A stretch of 64,000 nt of DNA from Bacteroidota bacterium (GCA_002746305.1 NVWV01000006.1:186001-250000), one strand, 5' to 3'; numbered from the stretch's first letter, positions 32,113 to 42,742 are shown. The notes: generated by a model from the sequence alone, not told the origin. A program made the numbers and translations.

Positions 32113-34188
32113 CGGGCTATGTGCTCCATTTTCAAAACGTACCCAATAAAAACCTGCATTCAATTGAGAAACATCCAACGTGATATTCTGACCGATTTCA
32201 CCAGAAAGAATCTGCTGACTGTTACTTGAATAAACTTGAACTTTAAAAGACTCTTGGGTATTGAGATTCAATTTATCATTTGCTGGATTCGGATACAGTC
32301 TTAGGCTTTCCTTTACAGACACAGCTTTAGTACTAACAAATTTTGTTTCAGCACGTCCTACGGCTGCATAGGCATTTACCTTACCCCAACCCCATTGCAC
32401 ATCTCCATTCTCTGACAAATCTCCAGTTCGAATATCTTCTCTTGCAGTTGAATGTAAGATTTCTTTAGCTTCATTGTACCATAAATTGGGATTTGCTTCA
32501 AGCATTAAAGCAACCACTCCAGCAGTTGCCGGACTACTCATGCTAGTACCCGAAAAGCGAGAAAACGGATAATCTTTACCTTTGAAAGAGACGTTTTGAA
32601 GCAGGGTAAAACTACGATTGGTGAACGAAGAAATACTTGACGCTACATTCACACCAGGAGCTGACACATCGGGTTTCATTCTACCATCAATGGTTGGTCC
32701 AATGCTAGAAAATGGTGCTATGAAACCACCACCCATAGAGCCACTGGAAGTAAATACTTCAGATTGATGAGCAGCAACTGTAATAACGGATCGAGTGCTT
32801 GCCGGTTCTCCTAAACTATATTGGTTATCTCCATCCACCCAACCCGATATAAAGGCAGAAAACGGCATTCCCCAATTCCCAACATCCGAAGTAAGTTCGG
32901 TTACATTGTAAAAGTGCACTGTACCTTTATCGGCAAATGCTTTCAAGCCTAAGCGAAGCGAAGTATTATCACTTTTTAACCTCAGTCTAATATGTGGGGT
33001 ACTGTTTAGAGGATGAGCTGCATCTATTTCTACGTTGTAAAAGATTGTATCCGCACCTATCACTAAAAAAGTATCTACATACTGTGATGCTGTTGTTTCG
33101 TATTTCGGTGATTCTAACAACAGTACTTTGTTATTATCATACACCGTAAAGGAGGCTCCAAATACCTCACCTACTTCTCCCCACATACTTACACTCTGAC
33201 CCCATAGATTGGCCGTCGTCCCTCGATAAAAATGAATGCGTGATTGAACAGTGTCGTTACTAAATTCTTTCTTTATGTGCAAAGTCTCATCTCCATTATT
33301 ACCTCCAGAAGTAACGAAAATTACGCCCTGATTTGATAACTCGTCAATAGCCTGACTTACCAACGATGTTCCGTCCAATGGTCCTAGATTATATAGCCCC
33401 CAACTCATGTTAACTACCAATCTTTTATTCCTTTTTTGAGCTTCTTGATGCATCCAATTAAACGCATCAATTACCGCAGCTTCATCTACTAAAAACGTCA
33501 CCATCAAGTAGTTTGCTTCAAAAGCAACTCCTCGATGCTCTGTCCCTACACCACTACCTGCAGCTATTCCTGCAACGTGACTTCCGTGTGTGGCATATCC
33601 ATAGATATTACTGGTATCACTTTGTGCAGCTAACAGTTCATCCTCTCCTTCGTATACCGTTCCATAATCAAAGCCATTTGGAGCAGGACCACTTTTTTTG
33701 AATTGATCCCACGCTGCAAGTATTCGTGTATGCTGCAAAGCTGTATCATAAAACATCGGATGTGTATAGTCGAAACCCCAATCCGTTATTCCTATTATTA
33801 CATCCTTTCCAGTATACCCACTCGTCAACCCATCACCTGTATAAACACTATCAGCTCGCACATCTGGAATCACCTTACTTAGGTTAGGTTTAATTTTATG
33901 AGCCAATTGCAAATATTCAATTCCTACTAATTTTTGTAATAAATCAACCTTATCTGATACAATTCGAACCGTGATAATATCTCCTATTTGAGATCCAACT
34001 TCACCGCCAATAGTTTGTACGCTTTCTTTTACAAATGAAGAATTAACCTTGGCTACAAATACCAAATCATCCTGGTTATTTGAATAGTAGTGAAGTTGCT
34101 GTAGAGTAGAAATAGGGAGCCGTGTCTGAGCTATTACTGTTAATCCCGCAAAAAAAATAAAACCAAATAATACGCTCTTCCTATGCAT
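32089..34188 (-). CDS. Subtilisin-like (S8) secreted protease with T9SS sorting domain
   Basis: A 699-residue secreted protease. A signal peptide (MHRKSVLFGFIFFAGLTVIA) precedes a propeptide-like region (about 20-130). The S8 catalytic domain has Asp in GITDWGFDYTHP, His in THGSHVAGIAAG and Ser in FSGTSMSSPATAGVVALML. A beta insert lies between His and Ser. The C-terminus (LRLYPNPANDKLNLNT onward, ending in VRFENGAHSPLRFVLTK) is a type A T9SS sorting domain. The ATG at 34188 is preferred: the longer frame upstream overlaps the terminator of the next gene and encodes no useful signal. Its end overlaps the ligase gene by 24 nt. Confidence 0.92.
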   Translation of the reverse strand: MHRKSVLFGFIFFAGLTVIAQTRLPISTLQQLHYYSNNQDDLVFVAKVNSSFVKESVQTIGGEVGSQIGDIITVRIVSDKVDLLQKLVGIEYLQLAHKIKPNLSKVIPDVRADSVYTGDGLTSGYTGKDVIIGITDWGFDYTHPMFYDTALQHTRILAAWDQFKKSGPAPNGFDYGTVYEGEDELLAAQSDTSNIYGYATHGSHVAGIAAGSGVGTEHRGVAFEANYLMVTFLVDEAAVIDAFNWMHQEAQKRNKRLVVNMSWGLYNLGPLDGTSLVSQAIDELSNQGVIFVTSGGNNGDETLHIKKEFSNDTVQSRIHFYRGTTANLWGQSVSMWGEVGEVFGASFTVYDNNKVLLLESPKYETTASQYVDTFLVIGADTIFYNVEIDAAHPLNSTPHIRLRLKSDNTSLRLGLKAFADKGTVHFYNVTELTSDVGNWGMPFSAFISGWVDGDNQYSLGEPASTRSVITVAAHQSEVFTSSGSMGGGFIAPFSSIGPTIDGRMKPDVSAPGVNVASSISSFTNRSFTLLQNVSFKGKDYPFSRFSGTSMSSPATAGVVALMLEANPNLWYNEAKEILHSTAREDIRTGDLSENGDVQWGWGKVNAYAAVGRAETKFVSTKAVSVKESLRLYPNPANDKLNLNTQESFKVQVYSSNSQQILSGEIGQNITLDVSQLNAGFYWVRFENGAHSPLRFVLTK

Positions 34189-34218
34189 ACATTCGAAGAT
34201 AGTTAAACATAGAAGTAA

Positions 34219-34252
34219 TAAAAAAAGCTCTACCCAAATTAATGAGTAGAGC
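34219..34252 (-). terminator. Terminator of the calcium-repeat protein gene
   Basis: On the minus strand GCTCTACTCA pairs with GGGTAGAGC (one mismatch) and is followed by seven T residues. It starts 23 nt past the stop codon at 34275. Confidence 0.8.
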
Positions 34253-34274
34253 CCTTCCGTTACTATTACTAAAA

Positions 34275-37200
34275 CTACTTTAGTAAGCATACACGGTGTG
34301 TAGAAACAGAACCGTATGATGTTATTTTCACAACATACGCCCCTGATCTAAGACCGCTTAAATCAACACTATTTGTTCCAATCATGTTGCTCGGGGTTAC
34401 GTCTAAACCATTTACATCTAAAACACTAATAGAAGATTTATCGACATTTTTTGATAAAAATACCATTCCTTTTGAAGGGTTTGGATACAGGCTTATCTCA
34501 ATCCCATCATCGACTATTAATACTTTGGATTCAGAATATTCTTTATCTCCATTAACATCTTCTTGGACAATTCTAAAATAAGAGATTCCTGACGTCAAAT
34601 TGAAGTCTGTAAATTCGTAGTTACTAACATCGGCTGTAGTGCCGTTACCTAAAACTTCGCCAATGACCTCATATAACTTTCCATCAGTAGACTTCTGCAC
34701 CACAAATTTCTCGCTATTGGTTTCTGACGCTGTAGACCAAGTCAATAATCCAGTTTGATCATTTATCTTTTTCACTTCAAATGTCAGCCACTCCACAGGT
34801 AAATAGATAAAGGTGTTCACGTCTCTCCAATCTGATTGAGGATCATTTATATCGTTGTAATCGCTTGGGTAAGGCACTACCGTTCCAGGAATCAGAGTTC
34901 CTGCAAATGGGCTACTTGAATTATTATCAGCATCCAATAAATCAACTAATCCATCACTATCACTGTCTGCATATAGAGCATGATTTGGATCTAAGAAATT
35001 GGCAAAATTATCTATTACATCATCATCCAACCAATTTGGAATTCCATCGAAATCACTATCCAAGGAATTATTGTAATTACTTGCTGCAACACCTCCATTT
35101 TGTGGGGTATATGCTGCGGCTAGTACCATATAATCATCCAAACTCTCCGCTGTCTTATTGTAATCTATCGACTCCTTGTAATCCAACAATGGATCATCAT
35201 CAGAATTAGCATCTAAATAATCTGGAAAACCATCACTATCATCACTATCGTCATTGGGAATCATCCCGAGAGAACCTTGCAATCCAGTTGTATCAGCATC
35301 AAAAATATCAATCAGCCCATCACCGTCAGTATCTGTAGTACTATATGCAGTATAGTCATTCGTAGAATCTGCTTCAATATAATCTGTAATACCATCGTTA
35401 TCACTGTCAGCATCCTTGTGATTAGGAACACCGTCTCCATCGAAATCATCTAAATCATTGGACTTGGCAATTACCGTCCCCACTGCTGCTGTATTGGTCT
35501 GCAACCCATCCGTTTGGTTAGGATCATATCTATCGTCTAAGCCATCGCCATCTGCATCTGAAAACAACGGAGTCACCATTGTTCCATTTACCAATGCATT
35601 ACCTTCTTGCACTTCTCTATTGTCAATTATTCCATCGTTATCAACATCTATATCTAAAAAATCCAAGAAACCATCACCATCATAGTCTCCCATCGGGTAG
35701 CCTTCTGGAATTCCATTGGAGTCCAAATCTGCATTAGTCAATTGTAGTGCATTCGCACTATTTTCAGCCGTTCCATCATTACCAACATCACCATCTACAG
35801 CATCTGCAAAACCATCTAAATCTGTGTCTACGAATACATCATAGCGACCATCTCCATTCACATCTAAACCTCCTGCTTCGATACAGTCCGAGATTCCATC
35901 TCCATCACTATCTAAATCTTGATAATTGGGGAAACCATCCCCATCCAAATCCGTAATTGTCATGGGATGAGAATCATATCCATCATCTCTACCATTGGGT
36001 TCTGTACCATAATTATAGATAAAGCTTCTTCCTTCGGCAGAAGTTATAGAATACGCAGTATCGTTACGATCAGTAATAATATGAGCATTGCTAATCATCT
36101 GAGTCAAACCCATTACTTTACCTGTAGAAGTACTTGGATTAAAACCTTGGGTTACCATCCTAATTTCGTTTGTCGTCTCAAACAATTGAAGCTGAAATGT
36201 AGCTGAACCAGAACCACTATAGAAAGAGACACCATTGAATTCTATCAGAAACACCCTATTGGGTGAAGTCCCATTTGTTCCATAGGTTACTGTTCCTCCA
36301 GCAGTTGGATTAAGATCAGTCCAATTCATCAAAATAGTGTTGGTATATACACTATTGGGAATAGAAATCGGATTCCAGACACTTGGCGGGCTAATGTTAT
36401 CAAATGTCATCCAACCATTCATATTCAAACGAATAGTCGTACTCATGGGTACACCAAAATAATCAAATACAAAAGGCATGGTTAACAACTCTGTGCCATC
36501 ATCGCTAATAGTGGGACTCGCAGAAGATGCTATAGTTAGCATGGAGGAAGAAACGGAAGTCTCCGTATATCCAACTGGGATGTCTAAATCCTCCTGATTA
36601 TCAACATACCCATCTCCGTCGGTATCTTCTCCTGTAGCTTCCACAACATCTGGAATACCGTCATTGTCAGAATCCTGATCCAACGAATTAATCAATCCAT
36701 CATTGTCAAAATCCATATCACGGCAAACACCAAACGAGTTCAGTGTACAAAAGTCTGCATCCCTATAGTTTAAAATCCCATCACTGTCGTTGTCGTGAAA
36801 ATAATCTCCTCCACAACAAGCAAAGGAAGTAGCGGTATCACCACAAATCTCCTGAACATCAGGAATCCCATCATTGTCATCATCAATATCACGTATATCC
36901 GTAACACCATCACCATCAAAATCTGGCACATAGCAACACATGGTGAATCCTGAAAATGCTATTGCTTGTTGTGCTGGATATGCCTCATCTGGACCCGCTA
37001 CATAACGAACTACGAGGCTATCTATTGGAGCATCCGAGTTTGCATATACAGTACCTTCATCATCCAGAGGATCGATATTATCATCATTTCCTGAATTCCA
37101 ATTTGCTGTAATTTGATTTCCTGAGATTACATAATTTGACACAGAAGAATTGGCTTCTACAAAAGTGACACCAATAGAAACTCCATTATTATAAACCTCA

Positions 37201-37667
37201 ACAACAATTCTATCCTGAAAGGACCTACTTCCTGCCGGAGCATCATTTACATCGGACGCATCAATGTCAGTAATTAAAAAATTTCTTAGCGTAATCTCCT
37301 GACTAAACGTCCATATTGCCACCATCTCATCACCAGGGCTATATGCTGTATTAGGAGCCGCTCCATTTGCGATGTTGTCCATATAAAATGTCATATAGCC
37401 TGCACCGTAAGAACCATTAGATTGAGTTCTTACAGTATCCCAAACACCATCTGGATTTAGAATCTGAAAACCAATATCAATGTTTTTGGAGCAGCCGGTG
37501 ACCGACCAAGAAGTTGAATTTGTACCAGGGGTAAGTACAGATTGAGAACCTGCTGACGCCCCTTGCCATGAGTAATCGGCAGACCCATCGGGGCATTGAG
37601 CGAGTGTAACTGAAAAGCACAGAAAAAATAAGGCACATAGCCCTAACGGTCGTAGTAATTTCATCAT
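34275..37667 (-). CDS. Large secreted protein with thrombospondin-type-3 calcium repeats and T9SS sorting domain
   Basis: An 1,130-residue protein with a signal peptide (MMKLLRPLGLCALFFLCFSV, cleavage after TLAQ). An N-terminal beta domain (about 25-245) is followed by many Asp-rich TSP3-like repeats, for example DDDNDGIPDVQE, DSDGDGISDCIE and DTDGDGLIDIFD, interrupted by a beta domain at about 365-560. The C-terminal sorting domain runs from about 1055 (ISLYPNPSKGMVFLS to HRVCLLK). Calcium binding by the repeats probably rigidifies a surface stalk; no catalytic motif was seen. Two adjacent Met codons make the exact start uncertain by one residue. Confidence 0.92.
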   Translation of the reverse strand: MMKLLRPLGLCALFFLCFSVTLAQCPDGSADYSWQGASAGSQSVLTPGTNSTSWSVTGCSKNIDIGFQILNPDGVWDTVRTQSNGSYGAGYMTFYMDNIANGAAPNTAYSPGDEMVAIWTFSQEITLRNFLITDIDASDVNDAPAGSRSFQDRIVVEVYNNGVSIGVTFVEANSSVSNYVISGNQITANWNSGNDDNIDPLDDEGTVYANSDAPIDSLVVRYVAGPDEAYPAQQAIAFSGFTMCCYVPDFDGDGVTDIRDIDDDNDGIPDVQEICGDTATSFACCGGDYFHDNDSDGILNYRDADFCTLNSFGVCRDMDFDNDGLINSLDQDSDNDGIPDVVEATGEDTDGDGYVDNQEDLDIPVGYTETSVSSSMLTIASSASPTISDDGTELLTMPFVFDYFGVPMSTTIRLNMNGWMTFDNISPPSVWNPISIPNSVYTNTILMNWTDLNPTAGGTVTYGTNGTSPNRVFLIEFNGVSFYSGSGSATFQLQLFETTNEIRMVTQGFNPSTSTGKVMGLTQMISNAHIITDRNDTAYSITSAEGRSFIYNYGTEPNGRDDGYDSHPMTITDLDGDGFPNYQDLDSDGDGISDCIEAGGLDVNGDGRYDVFVDTDLDGFADAVDGDVGNDGTAENSANALQLTNADLDSNGIPEGYPMGDYDGDGFLDFLDIDVDNDGIIDNREVQEGNALVNGTMVTPLFSDADGDGLDDRYDPNQTDGLQTNTAAVGTVIAKSNDLDDFDGDGVPNHKDADSDNDGITDYIEADSTNDYTAYSTTDTDGDGLIDIFDADTTGLQGSLGMIPNDDSDDSDGFPDYLDANSDDDPLLDYKESIDYNKTAESLDDYMVLAAAYTPQNGGVAASNYNNSLDSDFDGIPNWLDDDVIDNFANFLDPNHALYADSDSDGLVDLLDADNNSSSPFAGTLIPGTVVPYPSDYNDINDPQSDWRDVNTFIYLPVEWLTFEVKKINDQTGLLTWSTASETNSEKFVVQKSTDGKLYEVIGEVLGNGTTADVSNYEFTDFNLTSGISYFRIVQEDVNGDKEYSESKVLIVDDGIEISLYPNPSKGMVFLSKNVDKSSISVLDVNGLDVTPSNMIGTNSVDLSGLRSGAYVVKITSYGSVSTHRVCLLK

Positions 37668-38041
37668 AAGAATAATAAGTAGTTAACTCAAATATAGACA
37701 ATTAATTCCTTAATCGGGAAATTTTACACAATAAAAATGATTGAACTACGTATCAGACAGAATGAAATCAACAAAAAAAATGATTGCAAACAGCTTAAAG
37801 AAAGACATTAAGTAGATATAAATTACCACAATCCCAGCATGAAGATAGTTAACAAATAAAATCAATCAAACATATACAATACTACTTAAAAATCATCGTC
37901 AAATATCGGGCCAAACCTAAATATTCTTAAAATAGTCAATACGAAAATTAAAGCTCAATTACTCAAGCCACAGAATAAGAAATCTAAATTAAACTTCTTA
38001 TTAGTTTACAAAATCTTCAATATTTCGGGAATTGAAACAAA
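37668..38041. other. AT-rich intergenic region
   Basis: 374 nt with no credible reading frame and no stable hairpin. The only signal is TATATTTG on the minus strand (37689-37696), an exact TAnnTTTG -7 box 22 nt upstream of the calcium-repeat protein start. Confidence 0.6.
37689..37696 (-). promoter_or_regulatory. Candidate -7 box for the calcium-repeat protein gene
   Basis: TATATTTG on the minus strand. No -33 TTTG at a suitable distance was found, so only the -7 element is supported. Confidence 0.4.
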
Positions 38042-39577
38042 TCAAACAAGCCCTTTCAGCAATTCTTTCATGCTTACCTCTTTGGTAATTATATCTTCAA
38101 GGTCCGACAGTTTCACTCTTTTTTGTTCCATTGAATCTCTAAAGCGAATAGTCACAGAGTCATCTGTCAAACTATCATGATCCACGGTAACACATATAGG
38201 CGTGCCAATAGCATCCTGTCTTCTGTATCGTTTACCAATACTATCTTTCTCCTCATAATAGCAATTAAAGTCTAGACTTAGACCTTTAATAATCTTTCTT
38301 GCCATATCTGGAAGTCCGTCATTTTTAGTCAATGGTAAAACCGCACACTGATATGGGGCCAACGCTGCTGGCAACTTGAGAACTGTTCGAGACTTACCCT
38401 CACCCAAATCCTCGTTTTGAAGTGCATTGCACATTAGCACCAAAAACATTCTATCTAAACCAATACTCGTCTCTACTACGTACGGCACATAGCTTTCATT
38501 TTTGTCATTGTCAAAATACTGAAGTTTTTTACCTGTAAACTCCTCATGCTGCTTTAGGTCAAAATCTGTACGTGAATGAATCCCCTCTACTTCCTTAAAT
38601 CCAAACGGAAAATCATATTCTATATCTACTGCAGCATTGGCATAATGTGCCATCTTTACATGGTCATGATATCTATACTTTGATGCATCAGTACCTAGAT
38701 TTGTATGCCATTTTAGTCTATGCTCTTTCCAGTAATCGTACCATTTCTTCTCTTCGCCCGGAGTAACAAAAAATTGCATTTCCATTTGCTCAAATTCCTT
38801 CATTCTCATGATAAACTGTCGGGCAACAATTTCATTCCTAAATGCCTTTCCCGTTTGTGCAATTCCAAACGGAAGCCTCATCCTACCCGTTTTCTGAACA
38901 TTGAGGTAATTTACAAAAATCCCCTGTGCCGTTTCTGGTCTTAAATAGATTTGACTCTCACCGTCGGTAGCACTCATCTGCGTACTGTACATCAAATTGA
39001 ATTGACGCACATCCGTCCAGTTTCTACTTCCACTTACAGGGCAAGCTATACCTAGTTCTTCAATAAGAGCTTTTACTTTATCAAGCTGGCCAGTTTCTAA
39101 ACCTTCTTTTAATTTGACATCTATTTCCTCTATTTTAGCATTATTCCTAGCAATATTGGGATTAGTTGCTACAAACTGAGCCTCGTCAAAATCATCACCA
39201 AAGCGTTTTCTAGCCTTGGTTATTTCCTTTTGGTTTTTAACCCTATACTTTTCTTGATAATCCTCTATTAGCACATCTGCTCTATAGCGTTTCTTGGAAT
39301 CCTTATTATCAATCATCGGATCACTAAAACCATCCACATGACCACTTGCCTTCCACACTTTTGGAGCCATGAATATGGAGGCATCTAGACCTACGATATT
39401 CTCGTGTAGCTGAACCATACTCTTCCACCAATACTCGCGAATATTTTTCTTTAACTCAACTCCATTTTGACCATAGTCATAAACCGCTGCAAGGCCATCA
39501 TATATTTCACTACTTGGAAAAACAAAGCCATACTCCTTAGAGTGTGAGATTACGTTTTTAAAATGCTCTTCAGACAT
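38042..39577 (-). CDS. glyS: Glycyl-tRNA synthetase, dimeric type
   Basis: A 511-residue class II synthetase of the alpha2 type, which charges tRNA-Gly. It shows the N-terminal GFVFPSSEIYDGLAAVYDYG, the catalytic-core motif TAQGIFVNYLN, then RLPFGIAQTGKAFRNEI (motif 2) and VVETSIGLDRMFL (motif 3). A C-terminal anticodon-binding domain (about 410-511) includes PYQCAVLPLTKND. The region DKDSKKRYRADVLIE is normal for this family. Length is usual. A promoter-like TTTG-N24-TAAATTTG lies upstream on the same strand. Confidence 0.96.
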   Translation of the reverse strand: MSEEHFKNVISHSKEYGFVFPSSEIYDGLAAVYDYGQNGVELKKNIREYWWKSMVQLHENIVGLDASIFMAPKVWKASGHVDGFSDPMIDNKDSKKRYRADVLIEDYQEKYRVKNQKEITKARKRFGDDFDEAQFVATNPNIARNNAKIEEIDVKLKEGLETGQLDKVKALIEELGIACPVSGSRNWTDVRQFNLMYSTQMSATDGESQIYLRPETAQGIFVNYLNVQKTGRMRLPFGIAQTGKAFRNEIVARQFIMRMKEFEQMEMQFFVTPGEEKKWYDYWKEHRLKWHTNLGTDASKYRYHDHVKMAHYANAAVDIEYDFPFGFKEVEGIHSRTDFDLKQHEEFTGKKLQYFDNDKNESYVPYVVETSIGLDRMFLVLMCNALQNEDLGEGKSRTVLKLPAALAPYQCAVLPLTKNDGLPDMARKIIKGLSLDFNCYYEEKDSIGKRYRRQDAIGTPICVTVDHDSLTDDSVTIRFRDSMEQKRVKLSDLEDIITKEVSMKELLKGLV

Positions 39578-39594
39578 ATTCAGATTGTATGCTG

Positions 39595-39630
39595 CAAATT
39601 TATCTATGTAAAATTGATAGCCTAACCAAA
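39595..39630 (-). promoter_or_regulatory. Candidate promoter of glyS
   Basis: On the minus strand TTTG (39630-39627) and TAAATTTG (39602-39595) are separated by 24 nt, one more than the usual range. The predicted start site lies about 10 nt before the ATG. Confidence 0.4.
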
Positions 39631-39709
39631 AAGGACATTGGTATACTTAAAATAGGTATTACTCAATTCTTCCAATAATCGTCACCATAATGTTTTACCT
39701 TGTACCACA

Positions 39710-40516
39710 ATGAATTTGATTGCCATCAAAGAACCATGTCAAGAAAATTGGGATAAAATGACACCCAATGAACAAGGGAGACACTGCCAAGGCTGCGTTA
39801 AAACAGTACATGATGTAAGCCATCTCTCTAATGACCAAGTTTGGAACAAATACCATGAACTTGAAGGAAACATGTGCATCAGAATACCCGCAGAACGGGC
39901 GTTTATAGCTCCAAAACCATGGTACACCAGATGGAAATATGCCATTACAGCATCTATACTTACTTTCTGGCTTTCAGCTCAACAGGTAATTTTACAGGCA
40001 CAAACTACAGAGACGGACACAACAAATGACACGATTGAGAAGACAATAGAACAATGTATTGTGAGTGGAAAAGTGCTAGACAGTTTAAACAATGGCAATC
40101 CAATTCCATTTGCATTCATAGAAATCACCTTACCAGATTTCACCAAGTACCGTAGTTACTCCAATACATTGGGGGAATTTAGCATCAAGGTTGAACATAA
40201 ATTAAAAACTTCAGACACTATTAGCGTCACTTGTACGATGTTGGGATACGAGAAAATAGAACGTAAATCTCTCGCTCGAGACACGATTGAAGCAGAATTT
40301 TTTCTAGAGGAAAACCATGTATGTCTTAATGAGACTATAATAATGGCAAGAAGAAATAAAGTAACCATTATGGGAGGAATATCTGGTCAAGTGATGATGG
40401 GCATCCCTATGGACGATTCCAAATATCGTGGTGTGTATCGACACCATATCCTCGACCAATTTGACACCAAGACTTTTCACAGCGACGAGATTCAACGTTC
40501 AAATTTGGGGAGATAA
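39710..40516 (+). CDS. Cys-rich N-terminal motif plus carboxypeptidase-like regulatory domain protein
   Basis: A 268-residue membrane protein. The N-terminal cytoplasmic motif CQENWDKMTPNEQGRHCQGC (residues 9-28) with the following KTVHDVSHLSNDQVW recurs in many Bacteroidota proteins and may bind a metal through its three Cys. A membrane helix (WKYAITASILTFWLSA) leads to a periplasmic carboxypeptidase-regulatory-like beta domain from about residue 120 (CIVSGKVLDSLNNGNPIPFA). Function unknown. The tail (FDTKTFHSDEIQRSNLGR) shows no family signal. Confidence 0.7.
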   Translation: MNLIAIKEPCQENWDKMTPNEQGRHCQGCVKTVHDVSHLSNDQVWNKYHELEGNMCIRIPAERAFIAPKPWYTRWKYAITASILTFWLSAQQVILQAQTTETDTTNDTIEKTIEQCIVSGKVLDSLNNGNPIPFAFIEITLPDFTKYRSYSNTLGEFSIKVEHKLKTSDTISVTCTMLGYEKIERKSLARDTIEAEFFLEENHVCLNETIIMARRNKVTIMGGISGQVMMGIPMDDSKYRGVYRHHILDQFDTKTFHSDEIQRSNLGR

Positions 40517-40749
40517 AGTTTATCCATTTTTTAAACAACAAAAAAAAGGCCATCCACAATGCGAACAACCTTTTATCTTGTTGTAGTAATTATGACATTT
40601 CGAATATAACTCTTTTTGTCACAAAAATGTCATAAACATAAAACAAACCTATATTATCTTAGAACCTTTGTCCAAATGATAGGAGGATACAACAACCTGT
40701 TGTTAGTTAAAATTTCCACTAAAACTTTTAAAAAGTTTCCTTTGTTGAG

Positions 40750-42072
40750 TTGAAGCTATTAAAAACAGATTTCTTAAAGAATGCAGGCAAGCTTTTAAGT
40801 GGCTCATTTGTAGCCCAAGTTATTGGCCTAGGTGCTATCATTTTTTTAGCAAGACTTTATGACCCAGACCAATTTGGGGAACTAGACACAATGCTCAAAA
40901 TGGTCGCAGTAATGGTAGCCATAGCCGGCTTACGATACGAGGTAGCCATTGTAGTAGAAGATAATGAACGTGACGCTCAAGAAATCACACGCCTTAGCTT
41001 AATCCTAAACGGGCTAATATCCATTATACTTCTAGGTATTATACTGCTATTCAAAGAGCAAATCGCAACATTCTTTCAACTTAAAAATTCTAATATTCTA
41101 TTTTTACTTCCACTCTTTGTTTGGCTAATGAGTAGCACTGAGAGTTTGATGAATTGGAAAAACAGGGCAAAAGAATATGAAACCATCTCCACCAATCGGG
41201 TTTTAACTTCATTAGCGGGAGTCGGATATAAGTTGAGTCATCCCTTTACAAACCTCTTTCAAGGAAACGGATTAGTAATTGGACATCTCATTGGTCAATC
41301 CATTGCCTTTATTCATATTGCCAGAAAACTTCCTTTTTCTATTTTTAATACCTCAAGAGAAACTCTAAAAAAGATTGCCTTAAAATACAAGTCCTTTGCT
41401 GTTTTTAGCTCTCCTGCGGCCCTCCTCAATATACTGGCCACTAGTATGCCATTTTTCATGATTGCCGCCTACGACAGTCAAGCAGCGACAGGTCATTTTG
41501 GCAATGCATATAAATTAACCTATCTACCCATGAGCATGCTTGCTATGGCTTTAGGACAGGTTTTCTTTGAACGTATAGCACGTTTAAAATCCAACAAGAA
41601 AGAAGCTGCAGAAATTTCACATCAGTTGTTTAATCTTATGTTTGGCATAGCTGTTATTCCAGTTGTGATTCTAGCTGTATGGGGAGATCAAATAGCTCCA
41701 TTTATCCTAGGAGAGAAATGGGAGGAGGCTGGAGTCTATATTCAAATCACCATCTTTTTTTACTTCTCTATGTTTTTAACCAGCTCGTTTAGTAGTGCAT
41801 TTTCTACCTATGGCAAGCTAAACATTCAGTTAGTCTACAATGCTACTTTCTTGATTGCAACATTTTCAGCTTTGTATTTTTCATACAAAACGGGAGCAAG
41901 CACACGCGTGGCTTTAGCCTGGTTTGTTGTGGTAGGCACCATACTTAGAATCTTCATTCTCAACTATTTCTTTATCCTCTTTGGTAAAAACTTAATAGCA
42001 AAGACCATATTTGCGATACTCATAGTCGCAGTGCTTTCCTGGTTCGGATTCGGATTAAAGGAAGGATTTTAA
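40750..42072 (+). CDS. Polysaccharide flippase (Wzx/MATE-like)
   Basis: A 440-residue protein with about 12 membrane helices and the polysaccharide-export opening LLSGSFVAQVIGLGAIIFLARLYDPDQFGELDTM. It would flip lipid-linked oligosaccharides for O-antigen or capsule. The start is a TTG at 40750; the first ATG is about 47 codons in, past the first conserved helix, so the TTG is favoured. It is followed 4 nt later by a hexapeptide acyltransferase, which would decorate the same glycan. Confidence 0.85.
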   Translation: MKLLKTDFLKNAGKLLSGSFVAQVIGLGAIIFLARLYDPDQFGELDTMLKMVAVMVAIAGLRYEVAIVVEDNERDAQEITRLSLILNGLISIILLGIILLFKEQIATFFQLKNSNILFLLPLFVWLMSSTESLMNWKNRAKEYETISTNRVLTSLAGVGYKLSHPFTNLFQGNGLVIGHLIGQSIAFIHIARKLPFSIFNTSRETLKKIALKYKSFAVFSSPAALLNILATSMPFFMIAAYDSQAATGHFGNAYKLTYLPMSMLAMALGQVFFERIARLKSNKKEAAEISHQLFNLMFGIAVIPVVILAVWGDQIAPFILGEKWEEAGVYIQITIFFYFSMFLTSSFSSAFSTYGKLNIQLVYNATFLIATFSALYFSYKTGASTRVALAWFVVVGTILRIFILNYFFILFGKNLIAKTIFAILIVAVLSWFGFGLKEGF

Positions 42073-42076
42073 TCAA

Positions 42077-42667
42077 ATGGGAATATTCAAAAACATAGCA
42101 GGCAGATTGGACGACAATCTTTTGAGGGCGTTTGTAAAATGGCTTTGGCCTAGATACAGACGACCAAGAATCGGCTATATGAAAAATTACCAAGTTCTTC
42201 GAGCCTACTTTTTCTATCAAAAAATATTACGTATTAATGGGAATGTTCCTTGGCCAGTGGATTTTAGAAGTAAGATAGTTGATTGGCCCAATATTGAAAA
42301 AGGCATTTGTTCCGACCCTGGTGACAATCCGGGCATTTACATAAACGCAAGTGGTGGATTAAAACTAGGTAATAATGTAAATATTGGACAAAACTCCATA
42401 TTGACTACGACCAACCATTATAAGTACGATCACCGTAAGAAAAGCCATACAAAAGGTATTACAATTGGAAATAATGTCTGGATCGGTGCTAATGTTAGCA
42501 TTGTTGCTGGCACAACAATAGGAAATAACGTAACAATTGGTGCAGGTTGTTTCATAAAAGGTAGTATTCCAGACAATAGCACTGTAATCATCAGTGATAA
42601 ATCTCTTGACATCATCCCTAAAACGAAAGACTACGAGTGGGATTGCACCCTTGATGAGCTGAACTGA
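42077..42667 (+). CDS. Left-handed beta-helix (hexapeptide) acyltransferase
   Basis: A 196-residue protein with hexapeptide repeats: GLKLGNNVNIGQNSIL, ITIGNNVWIGANVSIVAGTT and IGNNVTIGAGCFIKGSIPDN. A catalytic His is probably in TTTNHYKYDH. This architecture is that of O-acetyltransferases acting on sugars (WcaF/CatB-like). The neighbour is a glycan flippase, which supports a role in surface polysaccharide modification. The acceptor sugar is unknown. Confidence 0.85.
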   Translation: MGIFKNIAGRLDDNLLRAFVKWLWPRYRRPRIGYMKNYQVLRAYFFYQKILRINGNVPWPVDFRSKIVDWPNIEKGICSDPGDNPGIYINASGGLKLGNNVNIGQNSILTTTNHYKYDHRKKSHTKGITIGNNVWIGANVSIVAGTTIGNNVTIGAGCFIKGSIPDNSTVIISDKSLDIIPKTKDYEWDCTLDELN

Positions 42668-42742
42668 GTACCCTTTTTCAAGATTACTCATAGTGTACTT
42701 AATTATTTTGCTACTATATACCTAGTAAACAAAAAAGAATGG

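Noticed and set aside
35747..36206. Plus-strand frames rich in His and Leu opposite the calcium-repeat protein
   Set aside because: They are the antisense of Asp-rich repeats (GAT/GAC read as ATC/GTC); shadows, not genes.
40535..40585. Possible hairpin downstream of the regulatory-domain protein (ACAAC/GTTGT and AAAAGG/CCTTTT)
   Set aside because: The pairs are separated by a long loop with no adjacent T-run; imperfect and AT-rich, so not reported as a terminator.
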